Shown: positions 17,953 through 27,583, numbered from the stretch's first letter. The stretch is DNA of 64,000 nucleotides from Haematospirillum jordaniae (GCF_001611975.1 NZ_CP014525.1:2038001-2102000); one strand, 5' to 3'. Made by a program: numbers and translations. Notes: a model not told the origin generated them from the letters alone.

Positions 17953-19149
17953 ATGATTGATCCTGCTTGGCATACCCGTATCGCGCATGCACTGGAAACC
18001 CTGAAAGAACAAGGGCGATACCGTTCCGTGTGCACCACAGAGACAGAAAATAGCATGTCCGTGAGACGCCACGGACGCAGCCTTATCAATATGTCATCGA
18101 ATGACTATCTGGGTCTGTCGCACCATCCTGCCCTGATAGAGGCTGTCTCCCACGCAGTGCAGGAAAGCGGGTGTGGCGCCGGGGCATCACGCCTGATCTG
18201 CGGCACCCTACCCTTGCATGACATGCTGGAAGACCAACTGGCCGCGCTGAAGGGAACGGGCTCTGCCCTAGTGACAGGATCAGGGTTCCAGACCAATGCC
18301 TCTGTTCTTGCTGCCCTGCTGGATCAGGGCACGACAAAGACCGCTCCGCTTGTTCTGGTGGATCGCTTGGCCCATGCCTCGATCCACGATGGTCTCAAGC
18401 TGGCCGGAGTACGTCAGCTGAGGTTTCGTCACAATGACCTGTCTCATCTCTCTGATCTGCTGAAGCAACACAGCCATCAAAGCGAGACACGGATCATCAT
18501 TACGGAAAGCGTGTTCAGTATGGATGGCGACCGTGCAAACCTGCAAGAACTGGTAAGGCTGGCCACGGAACATGGTGCTCTTCTATACGTTGACGAAGCA
18601 CATGCCACAGGCGTTCTGGGGCCGGACGGAGCCGGGCTGTGTGCCGATCCCGTCGTCAAGGGCAAGGTTGACATTGTGATGGGTACCTTTGGCAAGGCTT
18701 TGGGCGGCTATGGGGCATTTGTCGCGACCTCTGCCCTTCTGCGCGCGTGGCTCATCAACCACTGCAGAGGGTTTATCTATGCGACCGCACTGCCGCCACC
18801 AGTTCTGGCCGCAGCCCTTGCCGCGCTGGAAATCCTGCCTTCCCTTGAGAACCAGCGCCGCTATCTGCTGGAGATCGGCAACACACTGCGATCAGGGTTG
18901 AGACAGATCGGGATTGATACACTGGCCTCCGATACCCAGATTATTCCCGCCGTCATCGGCAATGACCACGACACACTGGCTGCAGCAAGTATGCTGGAAG
19001 GCAGGGGCTTTCTGGTGGTTCCCATCCGTCCACCAACCGTTCCCCCCGGCACGGGACGCCTGCGGATTGCCCTGTCGGCGCTACACACCCGTGACCATAT
19101 TGATAGACTGCTGGATGCTTTCCAGGCCTTTGCACGGTGCGGCGCATGA
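17953..19149 (+). CDS. bioF: 8-amino-7-oxononanoate synthase
   Basis: A 398-residue PLP enzyme that joins pimeloyl-ACP (or CoA) and L-alanine to make 8-amino-7-oxononanoate, the first step of biotin ring assembly. Family markers are SSNDYLGLSHHP, GAGASRLICGT, the DEAHATGVLG segment and the PLP-binding Lys in GTFGKALGGYGAF. The ATG at 17953 is chosen because it aligns with the family N-terminus; the frame is open 23 codons upstream inside hrpB. The last bases overlap the next gene as ATGA. A closely related alpha-oxoamine synthase (such as Kbl or HemA) is ruled out by the biotin-gene neighbourhood. Confidence 0.95.
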   Translation: MIDPAWHTRIAHALETLKEQGRYRSVCTTETENSMSVRRHGRSLINMSSNDYLGLSHHPALIEAVSHAVQESGCGAGASRLICGTLPLHDMLEDQLAALKGTGSALVTGSGFQTNASVLAALLDQGTTKTAPLVLVDRLAHASIHDGLKLAGVRQLRFRHNDLSHLSDLLKQHSHQSETRIIITESVFSMDGDRANLQELVRLATEHGALLYVDEAHATGVLGPDGAGLCADPVVKGKVDIVMGTFGKALGGYGAFVATSALLRAWLINHCRGFIYATALPPPVLAAALAALEILPSLENQRRYLLEIGNTLRSGLRQIGIDTLASDTQIIPAVIGNDHDTLAAASMLEGRGFLVVPIRPPTVPPGTGRLRIALSALHTRDHIDRLLDAFQAFARCGA

Positions 19150-19766
19150 CACGCATTCTTCTGCTTCATGGCTGGGCCGGCTCTGCTCAAGACTGGAAGG
19201 AAGTCCAAGCCAATCTACCGGACGACCTGGATACAGAATGCCCCGACGCAGGGTATTTCGGCCAACAGAATCCATGGTCCGGACACAGGCCTGACCTTAT
19301 TGTAGGGTATTCCCTTGGATGCTTGGACGCACTGGATCACCCCGATCTGGGCGGCATTCCATGGATGGCTGTCAATGGATTCACCCGGTTCTGTGCAGGG
19401 ACAGAGTTCCCGGAAGGAATACCTGCACGCATTCTCCAGCGCATGCAGAAACGGCTTGATGAAGATGCGGAAACCACGGTCACAACCTTTTTATCCAGCA
19501 TTGAGGCTTTCCGTTTCCCGGATGACAGCGTGACCTATAACCACGAAGCCTTGTCTGCCGGGTTGACCCGCCTTCTTGAAGCAGACAGACGCCCGGTACA
19601 GCCTGTCCTTGCGCTGGCTGGAGACAGGGATCCTCTTGTATCTGTTGCACACAGCCGGGCCTGCTTTGGTGATTCCACCGTGATCATCCAGGAGGGCGGA
19701 CACAGGTTGCTACACAGCCACCCACATATTGTTGCCAACGCTATTATCAGGATCATCCGGTCATGA
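19146..19766 (+). CDS. Small alpha/beta hydrolase, probable pimeloyl-ACP methyl ester esterase (BioH-like)
   Basis: A 206-residue alpha/beta hydrolase placed between bioF and bioC and translationally coupled to both by ATGA overlaps. LLLHGWAGS supplies the oxyanion region, Ser56 in GYSLG is the nucleophile, Asp160 or Asp162 in GDRDPLV and His186 in EGGHRLL complete the triad. In the BioC-BioH pathway an esterase must remove the methyl group from pimeloyl-ACP methyl ester; position and triad make this its likely role. It is about 50 residues shorter than E. coli BioH and has a reduced cap region, so it may be one of the non-orthologous replacements (BioG, BioK and others are known). Exact subgroup cannot be fixed by eye. 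Confidence 0.75.
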   Translation: MTRILLLHGWAGSAQDWKEVQANLPDDLDTECPDAGYFGQQNPWSGHRPDLIVGYSLGCLDALDHPDLGGIPWMAVNGFTRFCAGTEFPEGIPARILQRMQKRLDEDAETTVTTFLSSIEAFRFPDDSVTYNHEALSAGLTRLLEADRRPVQPVLALAGDRDPLVSVAHSRACFGDSTVIIQEGGHRLLHSHPHIVANAIIRIIRS

Positions 19767-20530
19767 ACACGATCGCCTGGAAACAGAAGGTTGCCCGGCG
19801 TTTCAATGATGCGGCAACAACCTATGATACCGCCGCCGCCATCCAGCGCAACATTGCAACAACCCTTGCTGAAAACCTGAAGGCTACTAACCTGCCCTCC
19901 CACCCTGTTGTTCTGGAAGTCGGGTGTGGAACCGGTTTCCTGACCGAACAGCTTGCACCGATCCTTCGCCCTGCCCTGTGGCAAGCTACAGATGTTGCGC
20001 CATCTATGGTTCAGGCCTGTCTGCGCCGCATGCAGCCCCATGCCATAAATGTGAATGGCCGGTGCATGGATGGAGAATGGCCGGACCTTCCCCCGCAATC
20101 GGTCGATCTTGTGGTGTCGAACATGACAGCACAGTGGTTCTCTGATTGTCCCGTGGCTTTACAGCGGCTTTACAGTTTATTGCGTCCCGGAGGAGTTCTG
20201 GCAATAACCCTGCCCGGATCGCAGACATTCGCCGAGTGGAGATCCCTGTGCAGTCAGGCCGGCGTACAAGCGCCCGCACCCCTAGGGCCAAATCAGGATA
20301 CATTGGCCATGAACCTGCCCCATGCGCATATCTCCGCACATAGTGTGCCGATGTCCTGTGCAAACCTGTTCGAGTTTCTTAACCATCTGCGCCATACCGG
20401 GGCCCGTACAGCCCCACAACAAGCAGTACCCATGACCGTATCCCAGATGCGTCGCCTGATGCGCATAACGCAGGGGCACCCCCTGACCATGACCTATGAA
20501 ATCCTGACTGTTATATGGAGCCGACCATGA
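19763..20530 (+). CDS. bioC: Malonyl-ACP O-methyltransferase BioC
   Basis: A 255-residue class I SAM-dependent methyltransferase. It methylates malonyl-ACP so that the fatty-acid machinery can extend it to a pimeloyl thioester. Motif I is VLEVGCGTGFLTE, and the N-terminal KVARRFNDAATTYD segment is characteristic of BioC. Later QSVDLVVSNMTAQW and LLRPGGVLAITLPG match the post-motif regions of the family. Start and stop both overlap the neighbours by ATGA, giving tight coupling with the hydrolase and bioD. Position in a biotin operon makes the assignment secure. Confidence 0.93.
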   Translation: MNTIAWKQKVARRFNDAATTYDTAAAIQRNIATTLAENLKATNLPSHPVVLEVGCGTGFLTEQLAPILRPALWQATDVAPSMVQACLRRMQPHAINVNGRCMDGEWPDLPPQSVDLVVSNMTAQWFSDCPVALQRLYSLLRPGGVLAITLPGSQTFAEWRSLCSQAGVQAPAPLGPNQDTLAMNLPHAHISAHSVPMSCANLFEFLNHLRHTGARTAPQQAVPMTVSQMRRLMRITQGHPLTMTYEILTVIWSRP

Positions 20531-21168
20531 AGACAGAATTCCGCGGCTTTTTTGTCACTGGCACCGATACAGATGTCGGGAAAACCGTTGCCTGTGCTTG
20601 CCTAGTCAAGGCAACAGGTGCACTGTACTGGAAGCCGGTGCAGTCCGGCACCGATGATCTGCCGGGCGGAGATACAGCAACAGTAGCCAACCTGACAGGC
20701 CATCACCCGGATGATTTCCCTGCGCCTGTTTTCTCTTTCAAGGCTGCACTATCACCAGATCAAGCAGCTCGGCTTGAAGGGAAAACCATTGAACCAGCGC
20801 AATTGGAGAACAGGCTTCCCTCCAAACGCCCCCTGATCGTTGAGGGCGCCGGTGGCCTGATGGTGCCCCTGACCGATCAGGTCATGATGATCGATATCAT
20901 AAAAAGATTGGGGTTACCCGTTATCATCATCGCCCGTACAGGACTGGGAACAATCAACCATACCCTGCTCAGCCTGGAAGCACTCAAGGTACGCCATATC
21001 CCTGTTGCAGGGGTTCTGTTCTGCGGGCCGGACAACCCGGACAATATCAATACAATCAAGCGACTTGGACAGGTTCCCGTAATTGGCCATATTCCCGTAC
21101 TCTCCCCTCTGGGCCGGACATCCATCCGGCACGCAGCAGAAACCCTTGACCTTTCGGCCTGGATGTAA
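20527..21168 (+). CDS. bioD: ATP-dependent dethiobiotin synthetase
   Basis: A 213-residue P-loop enzyme that closes the ureido ring of dethiobiotin from 7,8-diaminopelargonate, CO2 and ATP. The nucleotide loop is GTDTDVGKT near the N-terminus; YWKPVQSG and VEGAGGLMVPL are further BioD signatures. Its ATG overlaps the bioC stop (ATGA), so the upstream in-frame ATG at 20515 is rejected. It is followed nine bases later by bioA. Confidence 0.95.
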   Translation: MKTEFRGFFVTGTDTDVGKTVACACLVKATGALYWKPVQSGTDDLPGGDTATVANLTGHHPDDFPAPVFSFKAALSPDQAARLEGKTIEPAQLENRLPSKRPLIVEGAGGLMVPLTDQVMMIDIIKRLGLPVIIIARTGLGTINHTLLSLEALKVRHIPVAGVLFCGPDNPDNINTIKRLGQVPVIGHIPVLSPLGRTSIRHAAETLDLSAWM

Positions 21169-21177
21169 AGCGGAGCA

Positions 21178-22569
21178 ATGATGATGGATATGGAAACCAG
21201 CAGCCTGATTGCCCTAGACCGAGCCCACCTGTGGCATCCCTTCACCCAGGCCATGACAGCTCCGGATGCCATACCCATACGGTCTGCATCAGGGGCCGTT
21301 CTGACAACGACGGATGGGCGCCATATCTTGGACCTGATTTCATCGTGGTGGGTCAATCTGCATGGGCATGCGCATCCCGCCATAGCCCGTGCCGTAGCAG
21401 AACAGGCTGCAACGCTGGAACACGTGATCTTTGCGGGATTTACGCACGAGCCAGCCATACGCTTGGCCAGTCGCCTTGCTGCACTGCTACCAGACCCATT
21501 ATCCCGCGTTTTCTTCTCTGACAATGGCTCAACAGCCGTAGAAGTTGCGATGAAAATGGCTTTCCAGCATGCAACTAACAAAGGAGAAAAGCAGCGGACC
21601 CGGTTCTTGGCCTTCGAGGGCGGATATCATGGTGACACCATTGGGGCCATGTCAGCCGGGGCCTCGTCAAACTTCTTCCGGGCCTGGAAGCAACTTCTGT
21701 TTCCAGTAGATATCATGCCGATTGCTTGCCATGATTCCTCCATCGGGCATGATCTGATCGATATCAGCGAACAGCGCGCCCTGAAAGCGCTGGAAGCCCA
21801 TCTTGACCAATATGGACAGACAACGGTCGCAGCCCTGATCGAACCTTTGGTTCAAGGGGCCTGCGGCATGCGCATGCACCGCCCGGCATTTCTGCATGCT
21901 GTCACAGAGCGCCTGCGCCATCACGGTATCATGGTTATCTTTGATGAGGTCATGACAGGTTTCGGACGAACCGGAGATCTGTTTGCATGCGTTAAGGCAG
22001 GAGTTGCACCTGATTTCATATGCCTGTCCAAGGGCCTGACCGGTGGCTTTATGCCCCTGTCCGCTACGGTAACCAGTGATGCTGTTTACCAAGCTTTTAT
22101 GGGCGATTCGGTAGACCGTGCCTTCCTGCACGGGCACTCTTTTACGGCAAACCCGCTGGGGTGTGCTGCCGCCTTGGCATCACTGGATCTTCTGATAACA
22201 GATGCCTGCAAGGATGCACGCCACCAGATTGAAAGATTCCACCGTAGTACATTGGCAGACATTGTGGCTGGAAGCACGTTGACGCGGCGCTTCCGGGTTA
22301 CCGGGACCATTGCAGCCTTTGATCTGGAATGCGCCGATCCTGGCTATGCATCATCCTTGGCACCACGGTTGAGAGACCTGTTCCTGCAAGCCGGTATGCT
22401 CATCCGCCCCTTGGGCAACACGGTCTACCTGCTTCCACCGTACTGCATCACCAATGATCAGATGGAGAAGGTAGCCACGTCAGTCAGGGCTGTGCTGCAA
22501 ACACTGGAAGAAGAGGCACCAAGACCAAGAACGGCACCTGTGCCTGTTCCTGCTTTTGACATGTTCTGA
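21178..22569 (+). CDS. bioA: Adenosylmethionine-8-amino-7-oxononanoate aminotransferase
   Basis: A 463-residue class III PLP aminotransferase that uses SAM as amino donor to make 7,8-diaminopelargonate. LWHPFTQ near the N-terminus and SSWWVNLHGHAHP are BioA-specific; DEVMTGFGRTG and the PLP Lys in CLSKGLTGGFMPL are intact. Three near-tandem ATG codons (21178, 21181, 21187) could start it; AGCGGAG precedes the first. The C-terminus carries about 20 extra Pro/Arg-rich residues. It ends the hrpB-bioF-hydrolase-bioC-bioD-bioA run; bioB is not in the window. It converges on a chemoreceptor gene with only six bases between the stops. Confidence 0.96.
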   Translation: MMMDMETSSLIALDRAHLWHPFTQAMTAPDAIPIRSASGAVLTTTDGRHILDLISSWWVNLHGHAHPAIARAVAEQAATLEHVIFAGFTHEPAIRLASRLAALLPDPLSRVFFSDNGSTAVEVAMKMAFQHATNKGEKQRTRFLAFEGGYHGDTIGAMSAGASSNFFRAWKQLLFPVDIMPIACHDSSIGHDLIDISEQRALKALEAHLDQYGQTTVAALIEPLVQGACGMRMHRPAFLHAVTERLRHHGIMVIFDEVMTGFGRTGDLFACVKAGVAPDFICLSKGLTGGFMPLSATVTSDAVYQAFMGDSVDRAFLHGHSFTANPLGCAAALASLDLLITDACKDARHQIERFHRSTLADIVAGSTLTRRFRVTGTIAAFDLECADPGYASSLAPRLRDLFLQAGMLIRPLGNTVYLLPPYCITNDQMEKVATSVRAVLQTLEEEAPRPRTAPVPVPAFDMF

Positions 22570-22575
22570 AGGAAA

Positions 22576-24048
22576 TCAGCGCTCGTCCATATTCATCAGG
22601 TCCTTGATAATTCCCTCCAGCTTGCCGCTGCGCTGATCCAGCTCCCTGGCCGCTGCCAGTGTAGAGCTGGAGGCTTTGCTGGTGGTATCGATCGCGGTAC
22701 ATACATGCGCAACGTTACCGCTGATTTCTGATGTAGCTGCACTCTGCTCCTCGACAGAGGCAGCAATGGCTGCAGAGATCTCCGACAGGTTCTCAACCTG
22801 CTCCATCAGATGATGGGCAATGTCTTGGGATGCTTTTGTTGTATCCTTCAGGAGACCAATGCGATCACCAACAGAGACCGCAGATTCCGCTGCCTGGTGC
22901 GCTAGGGAATGAACTTCTTCGGCAACAACGGCAAACTTCTTGCCCTCGAAACCAGCACGCGACGCCTCTATGGCAGCATTCAATGCCAAGACTTTTGTTT
23001 GAGCGGCAATCGCAGCAATCATAGAAATAACCGCATCAATCTGCGTCGATGCCTCATCCATGGCATACACTTGATCTAACATCTGCCGCATCTCTTCCCT
23101 GGTTTCATGGCTGATGCGGGCCGCATCACACAAACGGGCACTGATTTCATTGATGGATACGCTGAGCTGCTCCACGGCTGCCATCACAGACGCCGCCTGG
23201 TTGGATGTTTCCTCCGCAGCAGCAGCACCTTCTGTCGCCTGAATCTTCAGGTCTGTCGATATGGTATTAACCTTGGAGGCCAGCTCCGTGACCATGTTGG
23301 TAAGACGCTCTTGCTCGGTGACGAGCGACCACGTCACCATGGTACCGATCACAGCCCCTGCATGATCCTTGACCGGGTTGACGCGAAGGTCCATTGCCTC
23401 GTCCCCGACGTGTACAACTGCACGGTGCTGCCGGTCACCAAGCTTTTCTATAATCTGCCTTTGATATTCTGGGCGGCGGTGAAAGATGTCATAGCTCTTC
23501 CCAATCACCTCCTCGGCCTTACAGGGCAGGAGATGTTCTATCTTCTTCAGGGTCTCGCGACTCCTCTTGTTTGTGTACGTTATAATGCCATTCTTGTTAC
23601 AGAGAATAATGTTTACGGGCATGAGGTCCAGCATCTGCAAACGTGCGTTATTTTCTGCTTCCACACGCAGGTGCTCTGTCGCCAACGACCATGTAAGACA
23701 GATTGCAACATAGCGCCCCTTGCCATCGTAAATGGCTGAAAGCTTCAGTTCCAGCTTGTGCGCCCCCAAAGACACGATAGCCCGGTGTGGCAGATTACTC
23801 GGATCTGCAAGCAAGGCACGCTGATGAGCAGGATTTTTATGAAACGCATCAATACTAGTGCCGATCAGACTGCTGAGAGGAACCGGCAGCCACCTCTCCA
23901 GAGGAGCAAGAATCTCCATACTGCGCTTGTTGGCAAACTGAATGGTCAGGGTTTCACTGTCAGCAATCATGACTGCATCGGGCAGTGCATCCAGTGTTGC
24001 ACGCGACAGCATCTGGATAAAATCGTTGTCATATCTGGAAAAAAACAT
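22576..24048 (-). CDS. Soluble methyl-accepting chemotaxis protein with two PAS domains
   Basis: A 490-residue chemoreceptor without membrane segments. Two PAS-like domains (about residues 10-125 and 130-255) are arranged in tandem, each closing with a 'TWSL.TE' segment, followed by the signalling region. The CheA-contacting hairpin tip is recognisable in QTKVLALNAAIEASRAG and FAVVAEEVHSLAHQAA. PAS domains may bind heme, flavin or small ligands; no cofactor residue can be named. The start at 24048 is picked because GAGGG lies at good spacing; the frame runs 37 codons upstream, including an ATG at 24087. It is transcribed alone and could signal through the che operon at 9-15 kb. Confidence 0.88.
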   Translation of the reverse strand: MFFSRYDNDFIQMLSRATLDALPDAVMIADSETLTIQFANKRSMEILAPLERWLPVPLSSLIGTSIDAFHKNPAHQRALLADPSNLPHRAIVSLGAHKLELKLSAIYDGKGRYVAICLTWSLATEHLRVEAENNARLQMLDLMPVNIILCNKNGIITYTNKRSRETLKKIEHLLPCKAEEVIGKSYDIFHRRPEYQRQIIEKLGDRQHRAVVHVGDEAMDLRVNPVKDHAGAVIGTMVTWSLVTEQERLTNMVTELASKVNTISTDLKIQATEGAAAAEETSNQAASVMAAVEQLSVSINEISARLCDAARISHETREEMRQMLDQVYAMDEASTQIDAVISMIAAIAAQTKVLALNAAIEASRAGFEGKKFAVVAEEVHSLAHQAAESAVSVGDRIGLLKDTTKASQDIAHHLMEQVENLSEISAAIAASVEEQSAATSEISGNVAHVCTAIDTTSKASSSTLAAARELDQRSGKLEGIIKDLMNMDER

Positions 24049-24267
24049 GACGCCCTCGCCCGATACCCTGTATGAGACGGGGTCCATACTCTCATTGACA
24101 GTCAAAAATACATTCCACCGCCAAAGGAACTGTATCCAGACAGACAGATATAGATACACTCATACACAAAAGATAATGCGCGCGAACACCCTGACCCTTC
24201 TCTGAACCATGAAAGCAAGCTAGGGTCCGGCAAACGGGAAACAGCAGAACAACGGACAACTACGCCT

Positions 24268-26619
24268 ATGTCGACTATTGCCTCCTTGATTGCACAGGAT
24301 CTCGGCTGTCGGGAATCTCAGGTTAATGCTACAATTGATCTTCTTGCTACAGGAGCAACCGTTCCTTTTATTGCCCGCTACCGCAAGGAAGCAACAGGCG
24401 GGCTGGACGATGCACAGCTCCGCTTTCTGGAAGAGCGACTGGGATACTTGCGTGACCTAGAGGACAGGCGAAACACCATCCTCAAGAGTATCGACAGCCA
24501 AGGCAAACTAACCGCTGACCTGCACGCCAAAATTGACAGTGCCGATACAAAGGCCAAGCTGGAGGATATCTACCTCCCCTATCGCCCCAAGCGCCGTACC
24601 AAAGCCACCACAGCCCGCGAAGCCGGGCTTGAGCCATTGGCCAATGCTCTTCTTGAAAACCCGGGACACGATCCTGAAATCAAGGCCCGCAGCTTTGTTG
24701 ATGCTGACAAGGGAATTGCAAACCCTGCAGAGGCGCTGGAAGGGGCACGCCACATCCTGATTGAACGGTTCGCAGAACACGCAGAACTCGTCGGAACCCT
24801 GCGGGAGATGATGTGGTCTGAAGGGATTTTATTCTCCAATGTTATCAAAGGGAAAACCGATCAGGGAAACAAGTTTACCGATTACTTTGATCATCGCGAG
24901 CCCGTACGCCACATAGCAGGCCACCGCGCGCTGGCCATGTTCAGGGGCGCCGCAGAAGGTATTCTCCGTCTGTCATTACGGCATCCGGACAGTGACGAGA
25001 AAACAGGAGACAGCGAAACCTGCCTGCGTTGTATTGCCAGCCGCTTCGGCATTGGCAACAAGGGACGCCCCGGTGATCCGTGGCTTGTCGAGACCGTGCG
25101 GGCCGCATGGAAAAACAAGCTGTCCGGACATATTGAAACAGACATAACCACACGCCTGCGTGAAAAAGCAGAAAAAGAAGCGATACAAGTCTTTGCTGCC
25201 AATCTGAAAGATGTGTTGATGGCAGCCCCGGCAGGTATGCGGACAACACTGGCCCTGGACCCGGGGTACCGTACAGGGGTAAAGGTCGCAGTTATCGACC
25301 AGACCGGGAAGGTACTTGAAACAACAACAATCTACCCGCATGAGCCCCGTAAACAATGGAATGAATCGTTGGAAGCGCTGGGCCGCTTGGTCATCAAACA
25401 TCAGGTACAGCTGATCGCGGTCGGCAACGGCACCGCAAGCCGTGAAACTGATACATTGGCTAACGAACTGATCCGACAGCTGCCGGAACAGCGGACCACC
25501 AAGGTTACGGTGAGCGAGGCTGGTGCCAGCGTATACTCTGCTTCAGCTTGGGCATCACAGGAACTGCCGGATCTTGATGTCTCGCTTCGCGGTGCGGTCT
25601 CCATAGGACGACGCCTGCAGGATCCCCTTGCAGAACTGGTCAAGATCGACCCCAAAAGTATCGGCGTTGGCCAGTACCAGCACGATTTGTCTCAGCCGGA
25701 ACTGGCCCGGGCACTGGATGTGGTTGTTGAAGATGCCGTTAACGCTGTTGGCGTGGACCTGAATACAGCCTCGGTCCCCCTCCTCAGTCGTGTGGCCGGC
25801 CTCTCGGAACGACTGGCCGAGAATATTGTCGCCTTCCGCGACAGCAACGGTGCATTCAGGAACCGTCAGACCTTGCTGAAAGTAACAGGGCTGGGGCCAA
25901 AGACTTTTGAACAGTGCGCCGGCTTCCTGCGCATTTTCAATGGCGATGAGCCCCTAGATGCATCGGCGGTTCATCCGGAAGCCTATTCCGTTGTGCAAAG
26001 CATACTGACCGTTGCCAAGACCACCATCACGCATGTGATTGGCAATCTTCCCCTGCTCCATACGTTGCGGCCGGAATCCTTTGCCAACGATCGCTTTGGT
26101 ACCCCGACCGTCATCGACATTCTGAAGGAACTGGAAAAACCCGGACGCGATCCGCGACCAGAATTCAGAACAGCGCAGTTCCGCGACGGCGTGGAGAAAG
26201 TGGCCGATCTTGAACCCGGCATGATTCTCGAAGGAACCATTACCAACGTTGCCAACTTCGGGGCCTTTGTGGACATCGGTGTACACCAAGACGGGCTGAT
26301 CCACATTTCCGCCTTGTCCGACCGCTTCGTCAAAGATCCAAGAAGTGTTGTAAAGGTCGGCGATGTGGTGAAAGTGAAAGTCTTGGATGTGGACCTGCAA
26401 CGTAAGCGTATCGCGTTGACACGGCGGATGGATGAAGAACCCGGCAAGACCCGTAACCAGCCCCGAACACCAGGACTGGATGAAACCCGGAAAACACCAC
26501 GGGCACATCAGAAGGGCAAGGATAACACAACGAGTCAGAACACTGATAATGCGCTCGCCCATGCCCTAGCCAAAGCAGGGTGGAAGACAAAGCAGAACAA
26601 GAAGGAACCCCGGTCATGA
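24268..26619 (+). CDS. tex: Tex family RNA-binding transcription accessory protein
   Basis: A 783-residue Tex protein, a conserved nucleic-acid-binding factor implicated in transcription. The N-terminal helical domain contains TVPFIARYRKEATGGLDD; a YqgF-like domain follows with LALDPGYRTGVKVAVID; a helix-hairpin-helix region includes VDLNTASVPLLSRVAGL; and an S1 domain near residues 645-715 has GTITNVANFGAFVDIG. The last ~65 residues are a Lys/Arg/Gln-rich tail. Its stop overlaps the greB start as ATGA, making a two-gene transcription-factor operon. E. coli Tex is of similar length (773). Confidence 0.95.
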   Translation: MSTIASLIAQDLGCRESQVNATIDLLATGATVPFIARYRKEATGGLDDAQLRFLEERLGYLRDLEDRRNTILKSIDSQGKLTADLHAKIDSADTKAKLEDIYLPYRPKRRTKATTAREAGLEPLANALLENPGHDPEIKARSFVDADKGIANPAEALEGARHILIERFAEHAELVGTLREMMWSEGILFSNVIKGKTDQGNKFTDYFDHREPVRHIAGHRALAMFRGAAEGILRLSLRHPDSDEKTGDSETCLRCIASRFGIGNKGRPGDPWLVETVRAAWKNKLSGHIETDITTRLREKAEKEAIQVFAANLKDVLMAAPAGMRTTLALDPGYRTGVKVAVIDQTGKVLETTTIYPHEPRKQWNESLEALGRLVIKHQVQLIAVGNGTASRETDTLANELIRQLPEQRTTKVTVSEAGASVYSASAWASQELPDLDVSLRGAVSIGRRLQDPLAELVKIDPKSIGVGQYQHDLSQPELARALDVVVEDAVNAVGVDLNTASVPLLSRVAGLSERLAENIVAFRDSNGAFRNRQTLLKVTGLGPKTFEQCAGFLRIFNGDEPLDASAVHPEAYSVVQSILTVAKTTITHVIGNLPLLHTLRPESFANDRFGTPTVIDILKELEKPGRDPRPEFRTAQFRDGVEKVADLEPGMILEGTITNVANFGAFVDIGVHQDGLIHISALSDRFVKDPRSVVKVGDVVKVKVLDVDLQRKRIALTRRMDEEPGKTRNQPRTPGLDETRKTPRAHQKGKDNTTSQNTDNALAHALAKAGWKTKQNKKEPRS

Positions 26620-27155
26620 TCCGGTCTGCCAACACACCCGCCCCAGACGGGAAAACGGAACGGAACCTGATCACCCCGCATGGTCTGAAGGCGTTGAAAG
26701 AAGAATACCGCCACCTGTGGACCATTGAGAGGCCGAAGACCGTAGAGGCCGTGTGGCGGGCTGCGCAAAATGGCGACCGATCAGAAAACGGTGACTATTT
26801 GTATAACAAAAAGCGCCTGCGTGAGATTGACCGGCGGGTCCGCTTCTTGTTGAAACGGATAGACTGCGCAGAGGTAATCGATCCATCACGGCAAACAAAC
26901 CGGTCACAGGTTTTCTTTGGTGCCACAGTGACCTTTGTCAATGAACGCGATGAAGAAAAAACCGTCACCATTCTAGGCAAGGACGAGGCAAACATGGCCA
27001 CAGGCTCAATCAGCTGGCAGTCCCCTGTTGCCCGGGCGTTGATGAAAGCTGGTATCGGAGACACCGTAACCGTTCGTACCCCAGCCGGCATCAGTACACT
27101 GGAAGTCCTGTCGATCGGTTATCCACGCCCGGACGGATCCTCTGAAGAGGTATGA
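26616..27155 (+). CDS. greB: Transcription elongation factor GreB
   Basis: A 179-residue Gre factor that enters the RNA polymerase secondary channel and stimulates cleavage of backtracked RNA. The N-terminal coiled coil carries the acidic tip in AAQNGDRSENGDY, and the C-terminal domain contains the INWQSPVA-like stretch (here SISWQSPVARALMKAGIGD) and the closing VLSIGY. The start at 26616 overlaps the tex stop; an in-frame upstream ATG at 26580 lies inside tex and is rejected. About 20 residues precede the family core (TPHGLKAL). Its 3' end overlaps the convergent merR-type gene by 37 bases. Confidence 0.92.
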   Translation: MIRSANTPAPDGKTERNLITPHGLKALKEEYRHLWTIERPKTVEAVWRAAQNGDRSENGDYLYNKKRLREIDRRVRFLLKRIDCAEVIDPSRQTNRSQVFFGATVTFVNERDEEKTVTILGKDEANMATGSISWQSPVARALMKAGIGDTVTVRTPAGISTLEVLSIGYPRPDGSSEEV

Positions 27156-27583
27156 CTGGGTGACAGACAGTGACTGTGATCCGAAAGAACCTCGATCACA
27201 CGGCAAGCACGGACTGTATGGCCATTCGGGTGCTCGGACATATGCTCCAGCTCTTGCTCCAGACGCCGCAACCTAGCAATGCGGTCGCGTACACGGTGCA
27301 GGTGGCGCATGGCGATATGATCCACTTCATGGCAAGGTTTTTCCGGATGATCAGACAAACGCAAAAGCTCGCGAATGTCATCGAGGGTAAAACCAAGCTC
27401 ACGGCTGTGCCTGATAAAGCTGAGACGGTCCAGATGCGCCGGCCCGTAAACACGCTGATTACCGGCCGTACGATTCGGAACAGGCATCAGACCGATCTGC
27501 TCATAATACCGAATTGTTGGCACCTTGCAGCCACTCTGCTTGGCCAGGTGCCCAATGCTGAACAGATCTTGACGTGCTCTCAC
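27119..27583 (-). CDS. MerR family transcriptional regulator, metal-sensor-like
   Basis: A 154-residue MerR-family activator. The N-terminal winged helix has FSIGHLAKQSGCKVPTIRYYE and LMPVPNRTAGNQRVY, followed by the long dimerisation helix. Cys/His residues are placed as in zinc/copper-type members: CHEVD after SDHPEKP, and ACRVIEVLSDHSHC near the end. One expected loop Cys, as in ZntR, appears replaced (EHPNGHT). A metal is thus the likely but unproven ligand. The GTG at 27583 is preferred because AAAGGA lies about six bases upstream; an ATG at 27601 is the alternative. It is divergent from the ABC exporter genes, which it may control. Confidence 0.82.
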   Translation of the reverse strand: MRARQDLFSIGHLAKQSGCKVPTIRYYEQIGLMPVPNRTAGNQRVYGPAHLDRLSFIRHSRELGFTLDDIRELLRLSDHPEKPCHEVDHIAMRHLHRVRDRIARLRRLEQELEHMSEHPNGHTVRACRVIEVLSDHSHCLSPSHTSSEDPSGRG

